Shown here: piece by piece, positions 12,449-24,267 of the stretch
How positions within the stretch are numbered: the first letter of the stretch is position 1
Layout: each line of letters begins with the position of its first letter
Source: Ischnura elegans
Taxonomy: Eukaryota > Arthropoda > Insecta > Odonata > Coenagrionidae
NCBI RefSeq assembly: GCF_921293095.1
Contig: NC_060254.1
Coordinates: forward strand, 62,852,069 to 62,916,068
Direction of reading: 5' to 3'
Length of the DNA: 64,000 nt
Notes under the pieces: generated by a model
The model's database searches: none
The model's input: the letters and a program-made list of their open reading frames with translations, nothing else
Told to the model about the DNA's origin: nothing
Translations under genes and position numbers: made by a program

Positions 12449-13927
12449 GATTTGAATGTAAAAATCTTTTAAATGTTTGCAGTTTCTCTTATTTGCAGGC
12501 TTTTCTAAGCTTTTTCTGGTGTGTGTAAATGTTTTTTCACATTTAATTTACTGGATAAAACCACTTTAGTGATGGACTGGTCATTCTTAAAGAAACGGCT
12601 TTCACTCTCACATATAGCTTAATGACACTGGATGAGAAATTTCCTTCTTTGCTGTGAATGGTTTTGAGTCATATTCATGACACTGAAAGTATTTTTTTAA
12701 TGATTGTAAATATTGTAGTGAAACTACTAACAATACTGATCCACTCTCTCATATTGGGTTGACTCTCAAGTGACTTGCTGAATTTTATCCTCCTAACATT
12801 GTTTAGTATGCAATAGTATCCTCTTTATTGAAAAATGTGCAGCGTGTAATTGCTGACCTATCTTACAAGCTTTTATATTCCTAATTCTTCTAATTCATAC
12901 CTCTTCACATGTCTGCTGTTGTGTTTCCTCCTACAAATAATTCCTAGAATATCTTACTAACTCGAATGAAATTTAAGCAAATAGACTGACATGCAGCATG
13001 ATTATAACTCCCTGGAATCTGGCATTATTCATCGAGCCTGATATTCATATCATAATAGATTTGCTGTTGAATCTTATCTTTTTCTCTTAAAATTTGCCAC
13101 AACCTAGGTGGTGCATTGAAATGAAGCCACTTATGGTAGCCAAAATTAACTTTATAACTCTACACCAACTTCAGTGACTAGTTCTGATCTAATTCTTTGA
13201 GCCTATTTTTTTTGTGTTCTGTCAAGGTTCTTCGAAAACCACTGCATGTCTGAAGTTGCCATAAAATCAATTGAACATTGACATGGCATCTGTATTACTG
13301 ATGAGCACAATTGCTCTTTACCTACTCAGGGGAGTATGAATGTGTGCAGGGACCGTATAGATTGAGGTTATGAAGAAAAAAAAGGTTATTTTATTAGATA
13401 AGTAATACTATGTATTCTTTAGGTCTCACTTGAGGATTATAAGCAAAATTCTCTAATAGGAGGACTTATTGTTCAAGGCTCTAGAGAGAATACTAGGTAT
13501 TCCTTTATATATTAGATCCAGACCCAAGCCTTGTAATCTTGTAACATGGAAATCATCATTTTAGGCTCCATTATGATAAGAGAATAAAAGATTCATCGAT
13601 GAGATTAAGAATTCCCCATTGATAACACACAGCTTTGATATATTGAAAAATTGCACATAGCATACTTTATTTAAAAGATTTTGGCATTTTTCCACTGCGA
13701 AGACATTATTTATTTGATAATTTTGTTTTCTACTTTTAATCGCCAAATTTTTATATCAAAGAGTACTAGCACACATGTGCCATCTACAACATACACTGCT
13801 GGAATAAAGACTTCGGTGAGTTAAAAGTTTTGGGAAGAAGCATTTAAAAACATGCAATTTATTCTATTAATTCTGCTATCTAAGTTTTTATTTCCAAAAC
13901 TTTTCTTTAGCGGAGATAAGGTATGTG

Positions 13928-14188
13928 CAGGGGTGCCGACTTACAAAAAATATTGGGGGGGCCCAAAACCGGGGACCTTGCCCCGGTAAATTTTATAAGT
14001 AGTGAATTTTAAGTTTTTTTAGCATTTTAGAAGAGTCGTATGATCAACATTAGAACCCTGATCACTCGAATCTCGATATCTGGACACTCCGGGGAAGATC
14101 GACAAGCCTGACACATTTTTTCCTCAGATCTGTAACGAATTTTTGGGGAGCTTGGGCCCCCTCAGGCTCCATGGAGTCGGCGCCACTG
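13928..14188. mobile_element. hAT-like MITE with perfect 8-bp target duplication
   Basis: Ends CAGGGGTGCCGACTT and, read inward from the right, CAGTGGCGCCGACTCC. The flanking octamer GGTATGTG occurs at 13920-13927 and again at 14189-14196. An 8-bp duplication with CAGNG ends is the hallmark of the hAT superfamily. 261 bp, no coding capacity, G-run inside the left end. Confidence 0.85.
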
Positions 14189-15830
14189 GGTATGTGGCAC
14201 CTTAAAAACACTGCCAAAACAAATAAATGATGTGGTAAAACTAGGTGAACGTGATGACAATGCATAATTGATTTTGTAATTAAGTTTTCCACTCTATATT
14301 TCCAAATATTTTGATGGAGGATTGGTGGAGTCACAGAGATAGAATAACCAGGGTGCTCACTACACTGTACAATAGTTATAACAATAATACAAATTGGAAT
14401 GAGTTCTGCCATTGAAACATGTAAGGCTTTCTGGAATGTCCGCCACTGCATAAGCTGTCGAGTCCAGTGCTGTGACTCCTTTTGAATCGAGTCCACAGCC
14501 CTAGACCATTCCACCAGTTTGATTGTTTCATGTTTTCCTACTGAAAAAATTTGCTCCTTACAGTTGTTTCCCTAAGTTATCATGAGTACGTCCAAAAGGG
14601 GAACTTGGTCAGGTGAACAGGAACCGAATGTTGCTTTTGAAATGAGCTTCAACACTAGGACCAAGAGAAATAAATGATTAACATAATGTGCCCCAGTACA
14701 GGCGAGCTAAGATCAGGTTGACTCAAGATCATTTTGGTCTCCCACCCCTTGCATAAATAATCATAATTGTCCCATTCCTTCAGAGGAAGCAGAGTAAAAA
14801 ATTCCATGAGTGGTGAACCCTGCCTATGGCAAGGCCCAAAGACTACTGTATTCACACACAAATCAGTGAGCTATACAGTTTGGATACATATTCCAGGGGA
14901 ATGGGTTTCCTGGCGATTAGACAGCCCACAATGCAAGAAAATAAGTACTTGCTGATTGCAAGTCGAATAATATGTTGTTTCTCCTTCTTTGAAATACGAT
15001 GTTTTTTGCAATTGTATCTGCTCCATCAACTACTAAAATTACATGACTATGTTCGAAACATATGAAGACAGAAAATCCATATTAAATACACCAAACCTAA
15101 TTTATATAGCTCAAAATTTGAGTGAGAAAAGGTTAAAATGAATAGAGAATGACTGACTGACAGGTTAAAAAATGAATCTATACAATTGGTTGAAAATTTT
15201 CTTAAATTAGGAAGACTTTTATCAAACTTTGTCCGAAAAGTCTTTCACAGCAATGAGATGCAGGAAATGAACTTGACCAAGTGAGAGGGTATACTGTAAA
15301 CCTTGAAATTTGATGCTACTAAAGAATATTGAAACTGAAGTAAATGAATTGAAAAGCAAGCGAAGAGATGCTGCAAGGAGCAAGGCACTGTACAACACTC
15401 ATGCAAACTTAGAAGAAAAGGAGTAATAACCAATCAGTCACCTTTGAGACACGAGGGCCTAATGAAGACAGCTATCTCAATAATATTATCCAAAGAGGAT
15501 GACCTTGCACGGTTTCAACCATTGAAAGTAATCTATGGTGAAAGTTGAACGTTTCATTCAATGATTGGTCCAAATAATTGACTCCTCTCTCAATTTTTTT
15601 CTTTGAGATGGGATCACCCTGCCTATCTGCATTCTACTAATTATTCCAATTTTTATTCTCTCCCCACTTCTCTTGGCTAGGAGTGGATATAGAAACTTGT
15701 CAAATAGTTAATATTATGGTATACAGAATACCTTGTGTAATACAGAAACTGATGTGGGAGGGCTCTAGCCTATCCATTTCATGAAGTGTAAATTTAGATT
15801 GTATTGTGGCGCTTGGTCCTCATTACCACC

Positions 15831-16118
15831 CATTATGGGCTTATCCAGGATCAAAACTGGGGGGTCGTGGTCGTTCACGTTCTGACATTTTATCACAGAA
15901 AATGTTAATGAAACCAAAATTTTAACGGCGCTTTATTAGTTTACAAAAATATTTAATTGAAAAATATAATTATTTTTATTTTAGTTCCATGTCTTATGCT
16001 AATATTATTTTTCTTCAAAAGAAAATTTGTTCAAAACTTTCGTTTTGGGCAAAATTTATTTTCGCTTCGGGGGGGGGGGGGGGGCTGCCCCTTCCTGTTC
16101 CCCTTGGGTATGCCCATG
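15831..16118. mobile_element. hAT-like MITE, GGGCGTACCCAGGATC subfamily
   Basis: Begins near ATTATGGGCTTATCCAGGAT and ends CTTGGGTATGCCCATG. It shares its interior (AATGTTAATGAAACCAAAAT, then CTTTATTAGTTT) with the elements at 22457-22745 and 27270-27476. A pure G run (about 16064-16084) lies inside the right end. No clear target duplication. Confidence 0.6.
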
Positions 16119-16679
16119 CCCCCCATGGCAGTACAGTATTGACAATTCCAGCAGCAGAGAAGCCAATGATGGAAACATTCTTGATGATTTGCTTCAGGAG
16201 AATATTGAGAATGAAACGGGTCGACCAAATGTGAGCAAAGGGTAAGTCTCAAAAAGAGTCGGAGAGAAGAAAAGTGCTAACGTCGACTGACAATTAAAGT
16301 CCCTCTAGTGTTACCACCATATCTCGTTCAAATTTTGCTATGTGATAGTAAAAGGGATACCAATGAGGTGTAGTTTTTGTTTCAGCCGTAAATGCTCAAT
16401 ACTTTTCGAGATACTAGCGACGGAAAGTACCAGGAAAACGCCTAAATGTATGCAACCCACAGTACGACAATACGCCGTCAGTGCTCTTCGTCTTAAGAAC
16501 GAAGTGAGAGGCTATTGTTGCTCTGCGGGTGGCGTATACTTAGGTCATTATGGCTGCCGAGAAAAGTTAGTGTCCGTTAAGACCCTCATTTGTGGGGTTC
16601 TCCTCTCGCTCGTGTCTTAATCCGTATTGAATCTCGTCCTAGTCCGATTAAGCCTTACGACAACCAGTGATAATATAGG

Positions 16680-16980
16680 CAGAGGCGCAGCCAGGAATTA
16701 AGGCTTGGGGGGTTTAGGTGCAACTAGTACCGGGGTGTGTGGGGGTATGGAATGCCCACCAGGATAAGCGGTAGGTGCGAGATTAATAAATTGCGGAATT
16801 TTAAGATAAACGGTTCACAATGGTGAGTTTTACGGCTATCTGAGGGATATTTTATTTATCCTTACACTATTTATTAGTAATGTCAATCCAATTAAGTAAA
16901 ATGGATTTAACTTATATATTTCTCTGAGCTCTGGGGGGGAGGGTTTAACCCCCAAACCCCCCCCCCTCGCTGCGCCACTG
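16680..16980. mobile_element. hAT-like MITE, GCGCAGC subfamily, 8-bp duplication
   Basis: Ends CAGAGGCGCAGCCAGG and (right end read inward) CAGTGGCGCAGCGAGG, flanked by AATATAGG at 16672-16679 and 16981-16988. Close relatives are at 45072-45381 and, inverted, 58543-58844. 301 bp; a homopolymeric C/G tract adjoins the right end. Confidence 0.88.
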
Positions 16981-16997
16981 AATATAGGGAACAATAT

Positions 16998-17665
16998 AAT
17001 AGGGTAGTTTCCTTCATCAAAGAAAACGAAAGGCATTGATTGCGATTCGTTACCCAACATTAGTGTATTCATATTATAGAAATTATTTGGTTTTAGAAAT
17101 CCCAGTTTAGACGAATGGCAATGGTCAATTTTAACCGCATTTGAAAAGGGCCAGATTGGCGCCCACGCGATGCCACTCCACGTGACGTCACAGGGACCTA
17201 GTTTCTATACGAGTAGATAGGATTTAGATACATCGTCTGAGGTTACCAATGCATGCATGAGGCGCAGACTTCAGGGAAACATGTCTTAATAATCACTTAT
17301 TAAAACTGGCTAAGGTCGGAAAGTTTTCTTCGTTTGATAAGGTATTAATAATCCTTATTTAAGCCAAGCGCTACCAGCTAGCATGGTACTCAGCTACCTG
17401 CTAGCATCCTGCGTCGTGTCAGCGCTCAAAGCCTCGCCCCATGATCACCTCACTTTCGGCAGCGGGAACCAGAAATACGTCACTCGGAGTTTTCCCAGCA
17501 TTCATACTTAGCCGTCGCGTTTTCGCGCGCTTGAAAATTTTCACTTTTCATTTAATCGCGATAAATATATATCGTCATTTAAAAATCTAAATGCGTGAAA
17601 TACGTACTCCGGGAGTAATAATCTTTCGATTTAGGCAATAAAAAATAATAGGAAACTACCCTATT
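16998..17665. mobile_element. AATAGGGT-family MITE, copy 1
   Basis: Terminal repeats AATAGGGTAGTTTCCT and AGGAAACTACCCTATT, perfectly inverted. 668 bp. The interior has no transposase; the short open frame beginning MNTLMLGNESQSMPF recurs in every copy as a by-product. It starts only 17 bp after the preceding hAT-like MITE. Target duplication unclear. The most diverged of the full-length copies. Confidence 0.85.
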
Positions 17666-18101
17666 CAATGAGATATGATGACCTGGTCGTTTCAGGGTAG
17701 TTCAGGGGCTCAAACCCCCTAGAATAAACTTTTGAGATATATATCAATGTATTTTTTTTCAATTCTATTTAATTAATTTTTTATTAATTAATTAATTTTT
17801 AATTGCCTCCCCCTTCCAAAAACTTTGATAGATTTGGCTGAATTTAACCTAAAGATGAATTTAACTTTCATCACTATGCAATCGAAATGTACACTGGATT
17901 TAATCAAATGTATGGGGATTTTATGCGTGCGAATTGACAACACAATATCAGTGCAAACAATCCGCTTACCACCGACGCTCACCCCGAAGCAAATTTCTGG
18001 CTTCGTTCCTGCGTGCACTTGATGAATATCGGCTGCATACAAAGCAAAATTAACCGATGCAATTCGATTCTAAAACAAAAATGAATTTTCTTCTCTTGAA
18101 C

Positions 18102-18379
18102 CAGGGCCGGCCATAGGGCGGGGCGACCGCCCCGGGCCCCGCGCTTTGGGGGGCCCCGCGTTCGTGAAAAAAAAATTAAAATATACGATAGTTTTGAATC
18201 AAGGTATAACGGCGTAGTTACGAAGTCTGAATTTGGGAGGGGAACACATACTTAGCCAGAGAGTGGCAGGGATTCAAAATGCTCGAGTTTGTAGATGGGG
18301 TATAGAGTTTAATATTTTAAGTGAAGGGCCCCGCACTGAAGGTTCGCCCCTAGCCCCGCACCTGCTAGGGCCGGCCATG
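18102..18379. mobile_element. hAT-like MITE, GGGCCGGCC subfamily, 8-bp duplication
   Basis: Ends CAGGGCCGGCCATAGGGCG and (right, inward) CATGGCCGGCCCTAG. The octamer TCTTGAAC flanks it at 18094-18101 and 18380-18387. 278 bp with a GC-rich first 60 bp. Confidence 0.87.
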
Positions 18380-19584
18380 TCTTGAACGCAAAACCGCCCG
18401 CAAAATTAGAGTTTCTTGATAATTATCGATTTTGCAGTCATTTTATGCATGGCGTAAGGTATTTAACATTTTTCCCACTTCCCATCCCCGGATCTCCATT
18501 GTCTTTTAATAAATTTTATGTCGGTTGATACGATTTCATCTCTGTATAATTACTTTTTGGTTGGGGATTTTCATTTCATGATAATATTTAACCAAAAGAA
18601 TGAATTCTACCAAATTTCGATTTGACTTGAGGAATGCCTAGTAAAATAATTCTGTGTGATTTGGATTGCAACCACTAATTTTTCTGAGAGAATTTTTTCT
18701 CGAAAAGTAAATTATTTTCACCTTCGTCCTAACCTCTCTCCCCTCCTTCGTACTTCTACCCTCCACCTCCCTAGACTTCTGCTTCACCTACTGTAACTGT
18801 TACCGCTCGTCATTGACACTTTCCCATTTTTCCTCATACCTGCTTTTCAATTATCTTGCTTTTCATAAAATTATATTCACCAGATCTTGATATTCCCATC
18901 ATCGTTCACTCTATAGTTCTTCTATGTTCCGTTTCTTTATCCCCTTGCTCATCTTCTACTTCCCAAATTCTCCCATCTCCTGGGCTCTTAATTCTGCCCC
19001 TAAATTTGTGTCTCACCATAGGTGAACGGATAGGTATAGGAATTCACTTTTCCTCCGAAAAAGTAAGTACGTAGATAAAGGACTGTTTGGAATCAGTAGT
19101 CGAGTCACCCCAATGCGCAACTTCTTTTCTTTTTTGTGAGCGGCTGGTGACGTAAAACCCTCCCGCCCATTGGGGCAGCTTGTGGGTTAGTGCATAGATG
19201 TGCATAAGCGATAAAATCTAATTCTTGTCATGTCTCCCTAACGATTCCATTAATATCTTCTCCATATTTTTTCTCTTTTTTACTTCTAAGTTAATTTTTG
19301 ATAATTTAAGTTTTTCGATGCACCATAAAGTATTTCCTCACGTAATTTAACTTAAGACCAAGCTCTTTATATTATTACCTTACATTTAATCGAAAAACTC
19401 GACTTCACTCTTCCCACGGTTATTTCTAATGAATACACCATCCTACTATTAAACCAACTCTTGTACCATTATCACAATCCAGTTGCTCATCAGTGAAAGA
19501 GTTTTCCAGATTTGTCCTTGTAATTTCAGCAGGGCACGATAGAAAGTTAAAATTCGTATGGTAAAATCATTAATGTGCGCACGT

Positions 19585-19822
19585 TAAGGCCGTTTTACAC
19601 GGGGCACGGAATTGCGCAGGTTAGAGCTGCATTAATTTCTAAAATGGCGTGGAATTGCGCGAATGCATGAACGAAATTAGAACAGGGGCTATTTTGCCGT
19701 CTCGCATTCACGCATTCTCGCATGTGTTCTGGCAATTCGCCGCTTTACACGACGCAATTTTGATTGCGCCTTCGCACGTACGTCTAATTGCGCAATCGTC
19801 TACCGAGTAAAACAGCCTTTAG
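19585..19822. mobile_element. TAAGGCCG-ended MITE, copy 1
   Basis: Left end TTAAGGCCGTTTTACACGG; right end read inward CTAAAGGCTGTTTTACTCGG. The interior has many ATTGCGCAAT-like palindromes. A second copy is at 45470-45672. About 240 bp, non-coding. Confidence 0.7.
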
Positions 19823-21260
19823 GATATTTATTCGGCATCCACTTTGATATTACCTAAAACTACAGATTCCTAATAAAAGGAGTGTTTACAGTAGATCGCA
19901 TATTGGTGGCTAGTGCTTCGCTCCCCTGTTTGAAACTCCAGTCGGCCGTGCCTGTGTTAGCACTCGCGTCAGAATTAGTGTAGAAGACCTCGAGACTCGA
20001 GAGGCAAAAGCTACGCGCTTTGGAGTTCAGTGGCACCCAGGCGGAAAGTTACCGGATTCTATTATAATACCAGTGTCAAATTTTTTTTCGACTTTCCCTC
20101 CCGCAGTCATCTATAAGGTGAAATCATGAAGGCTTTCTGCCTGGAGAAGTTTTTGCTTCCTCGGAACGATCGCTCCGATTAAAAATAATTCAGAATAAGT
20201 ATACAGGCACGCTCTACCCTTCTCCCGTCCGGTCTATATGCATGCGTATGTAATCCTCGCTTAATTGGCAAAGTTGGAATCATAGAACGAAGCAAGGGGT
20301 CTGAATGTCTCAGGAGAAATTTTTCTCTGCTGCAATCCCAACCTGTAGAACCCTCGCAAATGGCCAGACTTTTTTATCGTCTTGTCGTTGTCTCTTTTTT
20401 TTAAATACTGTTGGTTTAAAATACTCTATTTAAATTAATTTAATGCAGTGTATTATAGATTGGCTCCACTACACTTAAGGTGACATTTATGAGAGAGTTA
20501 TAGGTCAGTGGCGGAATTGAAGAAGGGTCACAGGGGTCATGACCCCACCCAAATTTTATCAAAACATTTTAATTTTTTTAGCTAAATAGTTTTTGTATTC
20601 TTGTTTGTGCTCATTATACTGTAAACCTTTTCCAATTAATTACTTTTATGGTTTCTGTTGAATGAAACATTAATATCTTATAATTATTTTAAACTTCAAG
20701 TTGACACTTATTTTTTCTCTATCGTTAAACTTATTTAATGTCTAAAATTGCTCAATTTCATCCGTTGGCAAGAATAAAAATTAAATTTTAGGCACCAAAA
20801 TGCGTAAAAAATGGGTATTTAAAAAATATTTACACGGGAGACTTATTTGTCGGAGGACGGACGCGCAATTGCATTGTTCAGCATTGGGGATGGCGGGCCT
20901 GGTCAGTTGGGAAAACGAGGGGGCAGTTTGCTCCGGGCCTATCGCTGTCAGTGATCGTGGAAAGGGGAAATGGGTAGGAAAAGAGCCCAACGGAAAATAT
21001 AACCTCTAAATGTCGCTAAGCGGCCTTAAATAGCCGTGTAACTCTCTCACGATCAGTGATTAAGCCTAGAGGTTGGTTTTGATAGTTGCGGCTCCCCTGG
21101 TGAAAATGGAAGCGTAAACAAAACGTACAAGTAGCGGACGGAACGGTTAATGAAACGGAAACCAAGCGATAGCGGAGCGTAAAAGAGGCGTAAAGTAAAC
21201 GGAAAAAACCGTAAATTGAGACATGGATGCGGAAGACAGGAGCCGTGTAAAGGCGGAAAT

Positions 21261-21372
21261 GAACCGTACGAAAGCGAAAAATGAACCATATGGAAACGGA
21301 AAAAGGAACCGTATGGAAACGGAAAAAGGAACCGTCTGGAAGCGGAAATTGAACCGTTTGGAAGCGGAAAAT
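21261..21372 (+). repeat. 22-23 bp minisatellite, five units
   Basis: Five consecutive units of the form GAACCGTATGGAAACGGAAA start at about 21261, 21283, 21306, 21329 and 21351. They differ by single substitutions. Degenerate GGAAACGG/GCGTAAA-like words continue upstream to about 21110. An open frame (Arg/Lys/Glu-rich) crosses it, but nothing suggests it is a gene. Confidence 0.85.
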
Positions 21373-21608
21373 GAAAAAAATGGAAAATATTTCCTCACAC
21401 TAAAATAAAATTTTCAAGGAAAATCATGGAAATAATCATCAATATCAGGCTCCTGTAAAATAAAAAGCAGGAATTAAAAAAAAAAGCCTTCGGCGAGAAT
21501 CGATCCTAGGTCCTTCGAATAACAGTCGCGAAATTACGAAATACAAAATCAGATACCTTGGTGCCTTTATCTCAGACGTGAGAAAATAAAGATTTCGCAT
21601 AATGGAAC

Positions 21609-21926
21609 AATAGGGTGGTTTCCTATTATTTTTTATTGCCTAAATCGAAAGATTATTAGATTACTCCCGGAGTACGTATTTCACGATTTTTTATTTTTAA
21701 ATGACGATATCTATTTTTCGCGATTAAATGAAAAGTGAAAAATTTCAAGCGCGTGAAAACGAGAAGGCTAAGTATGAATGCCGGGAAAACTCCGTGTGAC
21801 GTCGTTCTGGTTCCTGCTGCCGCAAGTGAGGTGACCTTGGGGCGAGGCTTTGAGCGCTGATACGACGCATGATGCTAGCTGGTAGCGCTTGGCTTATGAT
21901 GGCCTGATGAAGGAAACTACCCTATT
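21609..21926. mobile_element. AATAGGGT-family MITE, copy 2, internally deleted, inverted
   Basis: Runs AATAGGGTGGTTTCCTATTA to AGGAAACTACCCTATT, inverted relative to copy 1. 318 bp: it keeps about 270 bp of one end of the full element and about 40 bp of the other. Confidence 0.82.
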
Positions 21927-22456
21927 GATTTAAAAAGTATATGCAGTAAATAATACATGATTTTTGCTATAAATAACAGCTGTAACACTAAATCCATTAA
22001 AACTAAGTTAAAAATTATCAATTGCTAACTATCATCCTAACTAAGGTAAAGAAAAACAATTACTCCCAATTCCTCATATAAATCCCGCATCAAAATTTCT
22101 GTTAGATTCCGCTCGGTTTGTTGATGCGACATACGATTTGGGTAAAATTTCATAGATCATCTCACATGGCCGAAAAGAAAAAAGTGTGGGGTGAGAGCAA
22201 GAATCATCGCGATTTTTTTGCCCAAATACGGGCCATCCTATTATGCTTAGCTCTCAGCGATAATGCGCTAGAGGTCTTAAATGTTAACGCGTGAGACCTG
22301 AGGCTTTTTGATCATCATTAATTTATTTTTTGACATCGTGTGTTAAGTTGGTGAGTTAGAATCTTCCCTTGGAGAGCCTCCTTAACTATCACGTCTTTTC
22401 CATGTTTCCTTAAATTACGGGAGAATGCATGGGCGACGATGAAAATGAAATGACGA

Positions 22457-22745
22457 ATGAAAACTAATGGGGGGAGGGGGGAACTAGCCGTGGTCGATCA
22501 AGTTGTAATTTTTTTGCCCAGAAAAGGTTAATGAAACCAAAATTTTAAGGATATTATGATAGCAATTCATTAGTTTTTATTATTATTTTCTTGAAAAAAT
22601 AATTATTTTTATTTTAGTTCCATGTCTTATACGTACTAATATTATTTTTCTCCAAAAGGAAAATTTGTTCTTAACTTTTGCTTTGAATTAAATTTATTTT
22701 CGCTTCTAGGGGGGGGGCAGTCTCCCCCCGCTAGGTACGCCCATG
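22457..22745. mobile_element. hAT-like MITE, CCCAGGATC subfamily, left end damaged
   Basis: Right end CTAGGTACGCCCATG and interior GGTTAATGAAACCAAAATTT match the elements at 15831-16118 and 27270-27476. The left terminus is not recognisable. Confidence 0.55.
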
Positions 22746-22929
22746 GGAGGATGGCCGATCGCCACCCTCTCAATCCGCCATTGACTTTGCTTATACAGGA
22801 ATTTATATTTATTTAGGAAAATATATCTATTCATGAATCGATTCATATTTTATTCTTATCTATAATAACTAGCCTTTTGGCGCATTTATGTCTCTAACGG
22901 AATTTCCCCGGTATGAATAGGCGGAAGCT

Positions 22930-22985
22930 ACGAACCGTACATGGTTACGTAACCATATGGTTCGTAACCATATGGTTCGTGAACC
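22930..22985. repeat. palindromic tandem repeat AACCATATGGTTCGT
   Basis: AACCATATGGTT is self-complementary and occurs twice, 15 bp apart, joined by CGT, with partial units on both sides (GAACCGTACATGGTTACGT, GTGAACCACAT). Function unknown. Confidence 0.7.
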
Positions 22986-24195
22986 ACATAGCATACCCTC
23001 CTCCACTTAATTTTGATCACTTCTTTCTGTAATTGTGAAACGAACTGGCTTGCATTTATATTTAAACCTGCTTCGTATTATTGTAGATTAAATTTAATTT
23101 TTTCTTGATCAAAGTCTAGCATTTTAATCTATTTCTTTTCGGCGGTGTCACTCTATGTAATTCACACATATTACGCACGCATATAACTACTTATAACTGT
23201 AGTACATACCTTTAACATTATAAAAGTATATATATGAAAAAGGATGATGAAATTTCTTCTACGCAGAGGTTTATTTATTCTAGCGGAGGATCTATAACAT
23301 ATCTCAAAATATCACAAGCTTCTTTTGACGAAAATTCTCATCTCCCCTCTCCCTCACGATTAGGGTCTGTGATATCATCGCAAGATAAGGGTCAGGGCGA
23401 CGCCACCCCTTTGACTGCTGAATGACTGATTATGCACGATATGCATTGCCTTATGCCTTAAAAATACGGAGACAGTGAAAATGTTCACACATATTGTTAC
23501 AATAACACATCAGCCGAGAGTACTGGTTGCTTGCCTCTTCTTCCCCGCTTCCGCTGCTGCACCGGCTACACCTCTTCCACCTCCCGCTACCTCTTCTCCC
23601 CCTTCCAACTGTCCTACGGTCTTACTGCGCCCACTCAATAACATAGAGGAGTATGGCGTCAAGCGTACGTCAACAGGTTGTACATATGTGACGAATTAAT
23701 CACTATTTACGTGTTTATTCGGGAGAAATTTCATAAACATAAATGAATGGCATAACATTATGATCTAACAAGAGTTCAATGCATTTCATTCCGTGAACGG
23801 GCTCAAAGCGGCCGGTACATTGGTCTTCTTGCGTCAAGGTATGCGTTTAATTTATTAGGAACGACTATTTTTCATACGGAGAAGGATTTTTTTTTGACGG
23901 TTGGATTTTTAATGGTGCTGAATTAATATATTGATTCATTTGATAAGTTTTGGTGAAAGTTGTGAATGCGGTTTTGGTGACTATTTATAGACTTTGTCAT
24001 TGACCTCTACGCGGCGCGTCATATTTGCCTTTACTTCAAGCTGAATGCACAAATATCGTGTATATTAGCCCGTTTTTGCGCAAAATAATTTTGTGTTTTC
24101 CATTTTTACACCTTTTGTTGCATTATACATCACAGGTTATGCTACATGGGATGAACATATGCTGGACATAAGGCAGTGCCTTTTGTTGTTTTGGG

Positions 24196-24267
24196 ATGTT
24201 AATGTATATTATATTGATTGCTGCTGCTGTGATTCTTGATGTTGAGTCTAATAAAAACCAGATCCAG
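24196..24267 (+). CDS. PAL exon 1, signal peptide
   Basis: MLMYIILIAAAVILDVESNK and then NQIQ; donor CAG|GTTCGT, phase 0. A second in-frame ATG two codons on could equally be used. Upstream out-of-frame ATGs exist, so the true 5' UTR is probably joined by splicing (an acceptor-like CATCACAG ends near 24136). Confidence 0.75.

Larger units (their letters stand above)
8429..12460 (+). other. probable MEF2 3' UTR and downstream flank
   Basis: No coding exon follows the MEF2 stop. Candidate polyadenylation signals AATAAA lie at 9154-9159 and 12443-12448. MEF2 transcripts in animals often have long 3' UTRs, so either end is possible. Contents: an AT dinucleotide-rich tract at 9770-9860, a pogo-like MITE at 10513-10797 and a 13-base A run near 11330. 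Confidence 0.45.
12461..24195. other. intergenic region between MEF2 and PAL
   Basis: No gene was recognised in 11.7 kb. It contains hAT-like MITEs (13928-14188, 15831-16118, 16680-16980, 18102-18379, 22457-22745), two members of the AATAGGGT family, a TAAGGCCG MITE, a minisatellite (21261-21372) and a palindromic repeat (22930-22985). Pyrimidine-rich blocks at 18715-18990 and 23520-23640 give open frames with no domain signature. The segments 14200-15830, 16260-16620 and 19880-20400 are unassigned. PAL promoter and 5' UTR sequence must lie in the last kilobase but could not be pinned down. Confidence 0.6.

Noticed and set aside
14062-14514. 150-codon open frame on the minus strand
   Set aside because: Spans the right half of a hAT-like MITE, its target duplication and flanking DNA; no domain pattern.
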